Below, in pieces: positions 9,354-21,300 of a stretch of DNA of 64,000 nucleotides. A program made the position numbers and the translations under genes. This stretch comes from Girardinichthys multiradiatus (lineage: Eukaryota; Chordata; Actinopteri; Cyprinodontiformes; Goodeidae): the NCBI RefSeq assembly GCF_021462225.1, contig NC_061796.1, positions 48,403,613 to 48,467,612 on the forward strand. Reading direction: 5' to 3'. Position 1 is the stretch's first letter. Every line of letters begins with the position of its first letter. Below the pieces are notes generated by a model, which worked only from the letters and a program-made list of their open reading frames with translations, did no database searches and had not been told where the DNA came from.

Positions 9354-12300
9354 CAGCAGGGGCCAATCAGCTAACAGCATCTGGGTGTGTGCGTCGAAGC
9401 TGTTTTCTGTAGATATGCATTTTCTCTGCCAGCATTCACCTCGACAGGTTTTAGTTTGCTGCAGAGATCAGAGTAACACCCAGCAACCTTTAGGAGCAGA
9501 ACTGACCGTCAGTTACAGTCCGGATCCGTTTGTAATGGACACCGGACACTTTAATAGATTCAGCCTCTTCTACAGAATCTCTGAGGAGATGTTTCTCCGC
9601 AGCTTTAAGCCGTCATCTAACAATGTTCACGTAACGTATCTGATCCCAGTTAGAAAAGTTAGAAATGCTGTTTTATTCTGACAGAATCCAGTAAACCAGG
9701 GATCATCCCAGTTAATCCAGCTGAATCTCCATTCATCGACCAAAACCCTTTCTCAGGTTCTTTAGTCTGATTTTATCCCACATTGGGAAGTTCTTGTTTG
9801 TCACTAAACCGTCTTTTTCTACACTTTCAGTGCCGTGCAAAAGTATCCATACACCTGGAACCGGTTGCATGGAGTGTATGGGGACCATTTATGTTTCCCC
9901 AAATAAAATCCAGTCCGACTCATTATCTTCACAGGTCATCCAATCAGCGACCAGAGTCCAGCTGCAAAAAGAAACTAAGAAGTCTTGTTTCCCACAAGCT
10001 GCGTAGGAGACACAGCAAACCTGTGGACACATTCACAAGAAAATGGTTCTGCAGACAAAATCCACCTCCTTCCATTGTAACGTTAGTCCCCAGATCTAAT
10101 CCTGTAGCTTCACCAGAACAGGAGAGGACCCAGAAACTCAAGAACAGATGAGAAACAAAGTCTCTGACATCTATCAGCCTGGAAAGGATTACAGAACCAA
10201 TTCTAAGGCTCTGGGATCCCTGACAACCTCCACACATGGAGAAAACATGGAATGATGGAGAACCTTCCCAGAACTGGCTGACCTACCAAAATCACTCCAA
10301 GAGCTCATCAGGGACTCATCCAGGAGGTCCCAGAAGAACAGCACTCACTGGGGACCCAATTTGAGAAAATGTTCTGATGTTTCTGATTCATCTTCTGCTG
10401 CGTCTCTGGTGCACTTTTATTCTTTGAAACACATCGAGCTCTTTCAAACTTTAAAAGGGACAAATGATGCAAAATCCAGTGTTTTAGCCTTTAAATCCAT
10501 GTTGTTGTGTACCTGGAGTCTGTAGAAGGGTAGAAAAGTTGAATTTAGTCTCTCCAGGTGCTGCATAGATATCTTTATATTCTTTTTGGGTCATATATTT
10601 CAGTCCATTCAGTTTTCTTGATCATCTGTTAGGTTTTATGAACTGTTACATCACAGCATTTCCTGCTGAACAACTAAATAAGGTCATGGACTTGTGGCTG
10701 ATCAATGTTGCGTATCCTCCATGTTATTTCTAGCTGTGATTTTGTAGTCCAAGCTCAAGTATGTTTACCCTGAAAGAGGATGAGTTCAGTTCGGTTGTTG
10801 GGTGTTTTAACCCACGCAATTCATTACACCGACCCCCAGAACCAGAACCTCTTCAAAGTTCCTGCTTAAATTTAATTTTTCATGGAAATGTTCCCACATC
10901 AGTGGAGAAATTCCTCTTGGTCTGCATGAAGCTCTTCAAGGAGGAGTTCTTCCTCAACCTCCTCTAGTATCAAGAAGGATTTGCTGAAAGACTTCATCTG
11001 ATGAAGAGATCAGTTCGTTCTGTCTATGGAAACGACGGACGCTGCAAAGCTGCAAACACGCTAAAATGACAACAAACTTTGTTTTAGACGTGAGTTTTAT
11101 TGTGTGGATGTGACGTCCTGGACGTGGTTCTGATAGCAGTAGCATCGGGTCTTCTGCTGATGTCGGTGCTGCTTTTAGCTCCTGGAGGACAGAACCAGAC
11201 TGCAGATTTTAATATTATTGTTACATTAACAGGTTTCATTGTTTTTCTGCGTAGCTAGATAATTATCAAACTACAACAATGGCTGAACAGGTTAAAGTGC
11301 AGCGCTCTTTGACCTGGAGGTGGGCGGGGTGTGAAGGGCCTCAGCAGCATTTAAAGAGACGGCACCAAAACGAGTTGCTCTCAGATGCTCCTCAGAACAG
11401 GTAGAAGAGGAGCCTGAGGAGCTACAAGAACAAGGAGTTCAGACCAAAGCGTTGAGGTTCCACTTTATATAGACCACAGCTGGAGGGTTCAAGGTGAAAT
11501 GAAGGATTTAAAAGCTTGTCTCCTCTAAGCTGAGAAGAGTCAATTGGTTGCAGCTCATTGAAGCAGGTCCAAACCCGTTTCCATATAATAAGCCTAAATG
11601 ACCTAAATGATGATGTTTGAAAATTTTTTTCAGCATCGGTTCAGTGAGCTCATTTATGGGTCAGGATGTGCCTGAATGGGTTACCGTGTGCTGTTCAATA
11701 ACTACTGTGGTGAAGTTACCTGTTTTAGTGAATAAAAATAACAACACAAACGCTACCTGTACCGCCACCATCTGGTGGAAAGAAAGAACGCCTCATGTTA
11801 AAAAGAAACCTGAGGTGTGTCTGTGTCGCTGTGTGACATCACAAGTCATGTGATCCAGGACTGAATGCTGATTAAATCCTGTTTAATGTTGAACAAACCC
11901 CACAGCTTGAATGATAATTGACCGATTTGGTCATTTTACCAAGAACCTGTTGTTGTTCTGGCAGCTGCAGGCCCAGAAGCTCCACCTCGCCCGGACCCAG
12001 GGGCCGTACTACGGCGGTTCCTTACCCAACGTCAACCAGATCGGCAGGAACCCGCTGGACTTCCAGGTAACTCGCAAGCACCTCCCTCTCACTTCTGATG
12101 TCACTTCCTGCTAGTCTGTCCGATGTTTTTGTTTAGCTGTCAATGTGTCACAACGCGAGATAAATACACTCAGCGCCCCCTATGGACCCTATGCAATTAC
12201 TGTGGCACAAATGAGAGTTGGATGTTATTTAATCACATCACTATTGTTGAAAATAGTGATGTTATACCAGTTATGATTAACCTACATGAGCTTTAACAGA

Positions 12301-15300
12301 TTCACTAGGGATGTACGTCTGGCTTGGACTTTAAGGGTAGTTAGACTCCACCGAACCAGCAAGATCTGTGATACCTGGGACCTTCACTCAGAACCAAAAC
12401 CTATTCCTTCCCAAAGAAATTACAGCAGCACATCATCTAATACATGCTGAATTATGCACAGATAATTTATTAATGAACTTGTGAAATCTTCCAGGAAGCA
12501 AGTTTTCATTAGCTGAATGTCCCCTGAACATTTCCCTGAATTGTCCTGATGGAAAAGTTTGGCTTTTCACTTCATTCTAGTTCTAATTTAGCAGCTTCCC
12601 ATCTTTCCCCCTTCTGTCCCTCCGTTGCTCACACCAGCCCAGTGCCGACTGAAGCCAGGGACCCCCTAGAGATCCCCAAAGACACCACAAAGGAGCTCCC
12701 ACAGAGCAGCCACCCCCCTTCAGTGGGAGGAATCTGGGAGACCCCGGGCCAGCCAAGCAAAGCAAGCCCCACCGCCAACAACCCAGGACCCAGAGATCTA
12801 CCAAACCAGACAGGAATACAGGCACCACGCAGGCCCCGCCAGGAGGTCCCAGCCTCCAGACTTCTACTTTCCACCTGGACATACCCAAATCCCTCAGCTC
12901 CCTTCCCAGCCCCAGACCCTACTCCGACACATCCATGGCCCCACTTCAAATTGAGGTGGCGTCCCGCGTATAGCGGGAGCCCCTCACATAAGGGCTATTA
13001 TTCTTCTGTTTTTTAACATCACCTATATCACAAATCCAATAAATACCACCAATTATTCTGAAGTATTAGTATTGATGTATGGGGCGCGGCGCTGGTGGTG
13101 TAGGGGCGAAAGCACGCGACCATATACAGAGGCTACAGTCCTTGAATGGCGGCTGTCCCGGGTTCGAGTCCCGGACCCGGTGACATTTACCGATTGTCTA
13201 CCCCTCTTTCCTGTCTACCTACTGTCAAAAATGGAAAAACAAAGGCCGCTAGTGCTGAAAAAATATCTTTAGTATTGATGTATGGACTCTATCTCAACCC
13301 CCACCCCAACCCACCCCAGAACATCTCCTGAAACTGCAAACAAAGCAGCTGTAACTGTTTTTCATTGTGTCTGAATGTTATTTTAAAACGTCCAGCGAAT
13401 AAACGGTCAGAATACAATATCTGAACCCAGCTTTAAATAAACTCATCAAGTTTTCTTATTCTCCTGTTTCTGCCTCTCAGGGATCCTTCCAGTCCAGCCT
13501 GGAGTCCAACCGCTCGACTCGACATCACGGCCTGGTGGAGCGAGTCCAGAGGGACCGCCGCTTTGTCTCGCCTGTTCGACCATACCGAAACCGCCAAGTA
13601 TCCTTCAGCTTCTGTCCTGTTTGTAAATCTGTTTTTATTTGATCTATTTGTGTTTTTGCTTATCAGAAAGTTCTGTTCAGATCTGGACTGTTGTTTGTAG
13701 GACGTTCTGTTGACCCGGTGAGAGTCTGTTTCATGCTGTCAAGATATCCGATGCTTCTGTTTGGTTTCCTTCTGAATTAAATTCATTCCCAGCATTGGAC
13801 CCTTTAAACAGCTCTGCAGTCTTCGGCCTCCTCTGCAGGACTGAAACATTAGTTGTAGATATTCTTGACAGGTTGATCATCCGTCTGGATCAAGTTTTAC
13901 TACATGAATTAAATCACTGAAGAGCTTACAGCCTTAAACAGAGTCTGAGCGTTTTTCTTTAAGCTCTTATCTGTCTTCCTGCCTGAAGCTTGGTAGGTTC
14001 ACAGAAGGGTGTGCTGTAAGTGGTACCGGTCCAAACTCTGCTTGCTAATAGATGAGCCTCTTTCACTGCAGGATCAGGTCCTGATATTCCTAACTCTACT
14101 AAGAGAGCACAAATGATCATGTAGTCTAATGTATGGATGTATGTATTGGATGTTAAGATGGAAGGCTATTATTTTCTGATCAGACCTTCCTGACAACACT
14201 CTTCAGTGTGGAAGTTGCGACTTCAGGAAGAAGAGTCAGTCAGTTATCTTCAGTATCAGTGGGTTGTCTTAAATAAGTCAGAGGAAGCTCAGAGATGTGA
14301 AGCTATTTAAAAGAACGTGTTGATATGTCTGTGGGTCATTTAGGCTGGCGGAGAGAGCAACACTTTCAGCAGATAACAGGATGGCTGAACAGAGTACAGT
14401 AAAGTTTGTCAATTACTATCGACAGTTTTACAAAAGTTCTGATGGGCACATCTGATCCAGTCCGAACTGTAACAGAGGCTTTTAAGCTGCTGACATGATT
14501 TACATTTTTATTGCATTTTAATTATTTTTGCCCAACATTTCTAATGAATGTTTTGGGTCTTCTCATTTGTAGAAATAAAGTATGCAGATGGAACCAGAGT
14601 AAAACCAGAGAAACGTGGCCTAATTAGTAGGAGTGCACCGATCCATCGGCTGGCCGATTCCTGAATTTTGGGAGATCGGTGATCAACTGATACTTACATG
14701 TGAAACCGATCTTATCCACTGATCTTATCTACTTGTCTAACCGATTGTGCAAGTTTTGATTCTTATTAAAATGTGAAAAATGAAAGACTAAAGGAACTGC
14801 AATGCTCTAAATGTTTCATTTATATTTGAGAGCACTGCCTCATACATTTAGTACAAGTTTGTATTATTTCACGAGCATTGTCAAATGTTTTTCTATAAAA
14901 TAATTTTGGAACATTAAAGGTGTATTGTGACCTTTTAACACTTGATGGTGTCAGTCAGGTCAGCCTTTCTAAAGATCGGTGATCGGCTAGATAACTGCAA
15001 TCAGTGCACCCCTAGTAATTAGAAATTAAAGTAACCAACTGTAACCCCGAGAAGGAGGCAGTGCTCATCAGGCTCAGATCTGAGTAGGCTTAGTTTCCAT
15101 ACATGGGACTTTTATTTTAACAGAAGAAGAAAAGCAGTTTGAATAGTTAGGCTTTTATTGTGAAACAACCATGATTGTGTTATTGTTCCTTAACCTTCGG
15201 TCCCTCCAGGTGGACAACTCTCTGTACAACTCAGCCTACCTGTCCCCGCCCCCCGATGCCAGCTGGAGAAGGTGGTGTCTGTTAACCCCCCCCACCCCCC

Positions 15301-18300
15301 TCTTCCAGCAGTCTCCATGGAGACGAGTCTGTCCGCAGAGATGCCTGTTTACTTGTTTTTCAAGCCTCCTGTTTTCCCGCAGCCCCAAAGTCCCACTGAA
15401 GCCTTTGTGTGACCTTAGGTAGTTCAAGTCAGAGCAGCTTCATTAATACAGAAGAGAATTTGAGAATTTTCTTAGGCTAAATGAAAGAGAAGGAAATGTT
15501 TTGTGTCTTTGTTGACCTGCTGCTGGCATGTAGGTCAGAGTTGAAACATATTGCTGTAAAATAGGACCAGTATCGGTCTGAAAAATAGGACCGTGTTGGG
15601 CTGTCTCTGCTGGCCCAACCAGACTAAATGCTGGGTCCAGTCAGTCTGAGGCCACACAAAGGTGGATCCCACTATTTGACTTCATTAACAGCTGAAGCAC
15701 TAACAGGAACCTGGGCTGAACAACTCTTCACACCTGAGCTGCTTCTCAACAGCTTCTCACTTCTTTTATTTCTTCGGGTTCTTTAATCTGTTTTCTGCAG
15801 TTTCAGTCATTTTAACTCAGACCTGCTTCTCATGTTGGCTGCAGAGGATCTCCACCTGTCTGCAGGGTTCTGCTGCTGAAGGTTTTAGTTTGTTATCAGG
15901 ACAGATTTGATTCTTTTCTGCTCTTCTTGTTGGAACTTTTATAGGTAGACGATCCCAAAATGTTGATTTTATTCAACATAATGGAAGAAAGGTAGCTTAC
16001 ATCAGTGTAGAACACAGCGAAAGGCTGTCAGAATAAACCAGCTTTGTTTGTTGAACCTTTCTGAGGCCCAGTTGGATCATGCAGTTCAGATCTACAAGAG
16101 CCACAGGAATGAACGCATCGTCCGAAGAGCAGAAATAGATTAACCGATGCTTTCATTCACCAGGACAGGAACCTGGAAACTAAGATCTCTGCTTCCTGTT
16201 CTGGTTCCAGATTTTCTGGGCCAAACATTCAGGCCTGTCTTATGAGTAAGGTGGGTTCTGGTTGTTCTAATTGGGAAGATGTTAATTTTCCCATCCGTAA
16301 AACTTACCTCTTCATTCTCAGATCTTAAAGTACTTAAACATGAAACACCTCTAAAATTAAAGCTGATAGTCGGATCCTCGTTTATCTTTTTAAAAACATC
16401 AAATTAATCTTGTAATGCGGCCTCCCGCCCTGCACTCGCTACCTCTATCTTCCTCCTTTCTTGGCTTGCATATGATTCTCGTGCTCTTCTTCTTCATCCT
16501 CCCTGCATCCTTCTATCCGATGTTTCTTACTAGCTGGAGAAAAATAACTTTTTGTTGTTGTCAATCACTATAAGGAATTGGTCTGGAAACTTCCCTGGAG
16601 ATAAAAGCCAGTTGTTTCGTCTTCCCACCACAGCCCTCAACAGGTGAATCCTCCTCTTCCTCTTCTCCATCCTTCTTTTCTCCTGACAGTTTGAGATATT
16701 TTTATTTCCTGTTCCTGTCGTTTCATCCGTCCACCTCTTATTGCTTTCATTGTTCACTTGACTCTGATGGTGTCGGTCTCTGCTCTCCTTTCTGAGCACC
16801 AGCAGTCAGTAGATCTTTGTAGATCCACTCAGAGAACATTCAGACAGCTCTGAGGTTACTGCAGCAGACTGAAGGAGGTCCTTTTCTGCAGCTGCACACT
16901 TTGGGACTGTGTGGAGAAGCTGCTTTCAGCCCATTTTCTCTGAGAGGTTGAACATGCTCTGATCTGATGTTAGCTGTGTGGGAAATGCTGCAGATCAATC
17001 TGCTCTGTGTGAGGAGATGCAGCTTGTTCTCATGTCCTCCTTCCTTTCTTACTGTGTTAACCGTTCTCCTGCTGAATCTCTGTTTGTCTCTCATCCCCTC
17101 AGGACCAACTCTGATTCAGCTCTCCACACAAGCGTGATGAACCCTCCCATGGGGGACCGCTTCTCCAGGGGAGGACCCGCCCTCAACCCCCAGGGCAGCA
17201 GACGCAGCGGTGAGGAGACACACAAACACCAGACATGTTTGACCAGAGTCCCAACCCGTTTTAAACCCACATCCAACAGAAGATCTGTTCAGAGAACCAG
17301 AATAAAACGTGAAGAAGCAGACTGGACATCCATGATGTGAATAAAGATCAGATCAACTGTATCCTGATGACTTTATTTTGGTGACCTGAGACTGGGAACA
17401 AATCTGGGCAGTTGTCTTCAATCTCTGATCCATCCCATTGTTCTGGTTTGATTTGGGTTGGAGCTGAGTTCCTTAGGGATGGAGGAATGGAGCAGGAGCT
17501 GGATGGAAAGATGAATCAAAGAATCATCTACAGTAAAGAGGAGTTGGCTTAACTTACTTGAAGCAGATGTTCAGCTATAAGACAGACATGTCTCCAGGTT
17601 GTCCACATGTCCTCCATCCATCTGTTCCAGGATCAGCGTTGAAGTGAGGACTTGGAATCTCAGCCTATCCTGATGCATGATGGGTGTTTCAGCTCTGTGA
17701 CTTCTTGCCTTTGTAGATCAAACATGTGACAAGAGTTGGGTTCGCTTGACCTCTACCGGTCCTTACACTGATGTGTACAGAACTTCCTGGGTTGTTAATG
17801 TCACCAGCAGGGGCTGTGGTGAGATGATGAGGTGGGTCATCTAATCAGGGCGCCTCCTGGACGCCTCCCTTTGGAGGCTTTCCTGGCAGGTTTAATGGGG
17901 AGGAGAAACTGGGACAGACCCAGAACTCTCTGGAGGGACAATGATATGTTATAATAATGCTGCTCATTTTACTTGGAAGGACAATGGAAACAAATGATGG
18001 CTTCATGTGTGCTCCATCCTCAGATCTGCTATGGAAACTGCTTGATTTGTTCAGTGTTTCATGCTGTGCAGATCCAGGATGTTCAGGTGTGACGTTAATG
18101 TGAATCCATCAGCCTGAAACCTGCTGTGTTTGTGTTTGTTTGACGCTGCAGGTCAGAGCGACGCAGAGAACCGAAGAAGTGAGTGAACACACATTGTCCA
18201 CCTGTTGCTGCCCTAACGAATGAGAGCATCCCATCGTTCAGAAGGTGTTGGGTGGTGGTGGTATTATCATCACGTGGGACTCAGCTCCACTCCTAAAAAC

Positions 18301-21300
18301 CAGCTTAACTTCAGTGATTAATGATCCTTAATCTGATCAGTAGGAACATCTTGCTGCCCATCGTTGCTGCAGAACCAGCTCCAAAACATTTCAGTCGGTC
18401 AGATTCTTCCAGGCAGATCTTTATATATGAAGGAGGTAGCAAAGATCCCAGATGGGTCATGAGGTTTTAACTGCACAGAACCACCTAATCCAGAACCAGC
18501 TGCAGTTAATTTCTGGTTTTGTTGTCCAATTCTAAATCTTCCGCCAAAGAATCTGAATGACACTGAAAGTTCCCGTTACTGATCATCTCATGTTTGAACA
18601 CCCTGATGACTGGAGATGATGGAGTTAAAAACCCAGTTTGACCACAGTGCCAGGTGTCAGACCCAGTTCTGGTTTCGATCTAGGACAACAGTCTCTGAGA
18701 GAGAGAGAGACCCGAAGAACGAGTGGACAACATGGAAGCTTCTATAGGCTAAGTGGGAAGCCAATCAGAAGCTGAGAATGCTGATGCTGGATGGAGACAT
18801 TAGGAACACCTGTGGGAATATACTGAAGGTTTTCATGAACCGGATTATTGGGAACTTCCGCCTGATTTTACTGGGTTACTACTGATCAGCGGATGACCGG
18901 AAGGATTTCTAGGTTTCATTTGGACCTCCTGTGCTCACCTTCTTCAGTTAGTCCACAGTGGGGCCCACAGAATCCTGAATTAAATGTCATCTCCGGGATA
19001 AAAATGGGAAACGGAGTGGGACACATGTCGTCTCAAGGTTCTTCACAACAGTCAGGTTCATACATTCCTATTAATCGTAACCATTGAACAGTTCAGTCAG
19101 ATTCAGTTATTTATTCAAATTGGATAAAAAGTTTTTCTATCTAAGGAAACCCAGCAGATTGCATCCAGTCAGTGACTTGCAGCATTCACTCCTCCTGGAT
19201 GAGCATGTAGAGACAGTGGACAGTCACTGGTGTTGACTTTGCAGCAATCCCTCATACTGAGCATGCATGTAGCGACAGTGGAGAGGAAAACCTCCCTTTT
19301 AACAGGAAGAAACCTCCAGCAGAACCAGAACCAGGCTCAGTGTGAGCGGCCATCTGCCACGACCGACTGGAGGTTTGAGAGAACAGAGCAGAGACACAAA
19401 GAGAACAAAGAAGCACTGATCCAGGAGTACTTTCTATGGGAAGGAAAAGTAAATGTTAATGGATGTAGCTCCTTTAGTCGTTTCATCTAGAAAGAAAGAA
19501 CAGATAAACTCTGATCCAGTTTTCAAGGTTAGAGTCTGAAAGAGAGAACATAGAGTTAGTTACAGTAGAAGCTCAGTCAGTAGCCATGTCTAGGAGAGAG
19601 AAAGGGTTAAACACTGAAAGACAGGGCCATGTGGATCATCTGTAGAAGGTGAGCATTAAGTTGTTGCCAGCAGAAGCTCGGACGATTCCCCTCTCCAGAA
19701 AGAGTGCACAGGTAGACACAGAGTCAGGCCAGGTGTAGCTTCTAGGAAGAGAAAAGAGAGAACAAAGTTAAAAGCTGAAATAACAGCAAATAATGCAAAA
19801 TTGGAGAGTAGTATGAGAATGTAGCGAAGAGGGTGAAAGTGGTCATTATGTCCTCCAGCAGCCTAAGTCTATAGCAGCATAACTACAAAGATAGCTCAGG
19901 ATAAACTAAGCCACTCTAACTATAAGCTTTATCAAAAAGGAAAGTTTTAAGCCTAGCCTTAAAAGTAGACAGGGTGTCTGCCTCACGGACTAAAACTGGG
20001 AGCTGGTTCCACAGGAGAGGAGCCTGATAACTAAAGGATCTGCCTCCCATTCTACTTCTAGAGACTCTAGGAACCATCAGTAAACCTGCAGTCTGAGAAC
20101 AAAGTGCTCTGTTAGGAACATATGGAACAATCAGATCTCTGATGTATGATGGAGCTAGATCATTAAGGGCTTTATATGTGAGGAGGAGAATTTTAAATTA
20201 TATTCTGGATTTAACAGGGAGCCAATGAAGGGAAGCTAAAATAGGAGAAATATGATCTCTCTTTTTAATTTTCATCAGAACTCTTGCTGCAGCATTTTGA
20301 ATCAGCTGAAGGCTTTTAACTGCATTTTGTGGACATCCTGATAGTAAAGAATTACAATAGTCCAGCCTTGAAGTAACAAATGCATGGACTAGTTTTTCAG
20401 CGTCACTCCTGGACAGGATATTTCTAATTTTGGCAATGTTCCGGAGATGAAAGAAGGAAATCCTAGAAACCTGTTTAATATGGGATTTAAATGACATGTC
20501 CTAGTCAAAGTTAACACCAAGGTTTTTTACTTTATTATCGGAGGACAATTTAATGCCATCCAGGTTAAGTGATTGACTAAGCAGTTTCTTTTTTAAAGAC
20601 TCCGGTCCAAAGACGACAACTTCTGTCTTGTCTGAATTTAGAAGCAGAACATTTTAAGTCATCCAAGTTTATATATCTTCAAGACATGCTTGTAGTCTAT
20701 CTAACTGGTTGGGTTCATCAGGATTTATGGATAAGTAAAGCTGAGTATCATCAGCGTAACAGTGAAAATGTATCCTATGCTGCCTGATAATTTGACCTAT
20801 TGGAAGCATATATATAGTAAAGAGAATTGGCCCAAGTACTGAACCCTGTGGTACTCCACAATTAACCCTGGAGTTTAAAGATGATTTATCATTTACATGA
20901 ACAAACTGGAATCTGTCAGACAGATAAGATTTAAACCAGCCTAGTGCTGTTCCCCTGATCCCTACAGCATATTCCAGCCTTTCTAAGCTGAGATGAAGCA
21001 GTTGTTAAACCGGGCCAGACTCTGTATGAAGGAACTCTGAATTATGGGTCTGAAATGATGGCTGAGATACAAAGGTCCAAACAGGACTAGGGTTTCACTC
21101 CTTTAGCCTAAACCACAAATGGGTCGCCGTCTTATCTAAACACATGCAAATAACGCAGACGTTCTCCTAATTTAGAATGAGAAGCATGTCGCCTTCAGCA
21201 GGTCTGAGTCCAACACAGCATCACAGATGTTCCACCCAGGAGTTAACAGTGTGGATCTCCAGGTTCTGCTGATCAGATGCACTCATTAATTAATCATCAT

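Larger units (their letters stand above)
5197..11964 (+). other. crtc2: crtc2 intron 1 (6.8 kb)
   Basis: Longest crtc2 intron. It holds an 18-bp palindrome (5425), an 8-mer array (5471), a 41-bp hairpin repeat (7548), Tc1 relics (8690-9180, 9824-10370) and a CA array (9318). Elsewhere I see only unique sequence. Long first introns often carry enhancers, but I can point to none here. Confidence 0.75.
12067..13480 (+). other. crtc2: crtc2 intron 2
   Basis: Contains a short perfect hairpin (12236-12261), a C-rich block (12600-12980) and a tRNA-derived SINE with target-site duplications (13066-13285). Confidence 0.75.

Noticed and set aside
12549..13016. 155-codon Pro-rich frame in crtc2 intron 2
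   Set aside because: Low-complexity C-rich DNA, no conserved motif, lies inside an intron and partly overlaps the region before the SINE; two antisense frames are open too.
13083..13180. Functional tRNA gene
   Set aside because: The tRNA-like head lacks a proper acceptor stem and continues into a SINE body with tail and flanking 17-bp target duplication.
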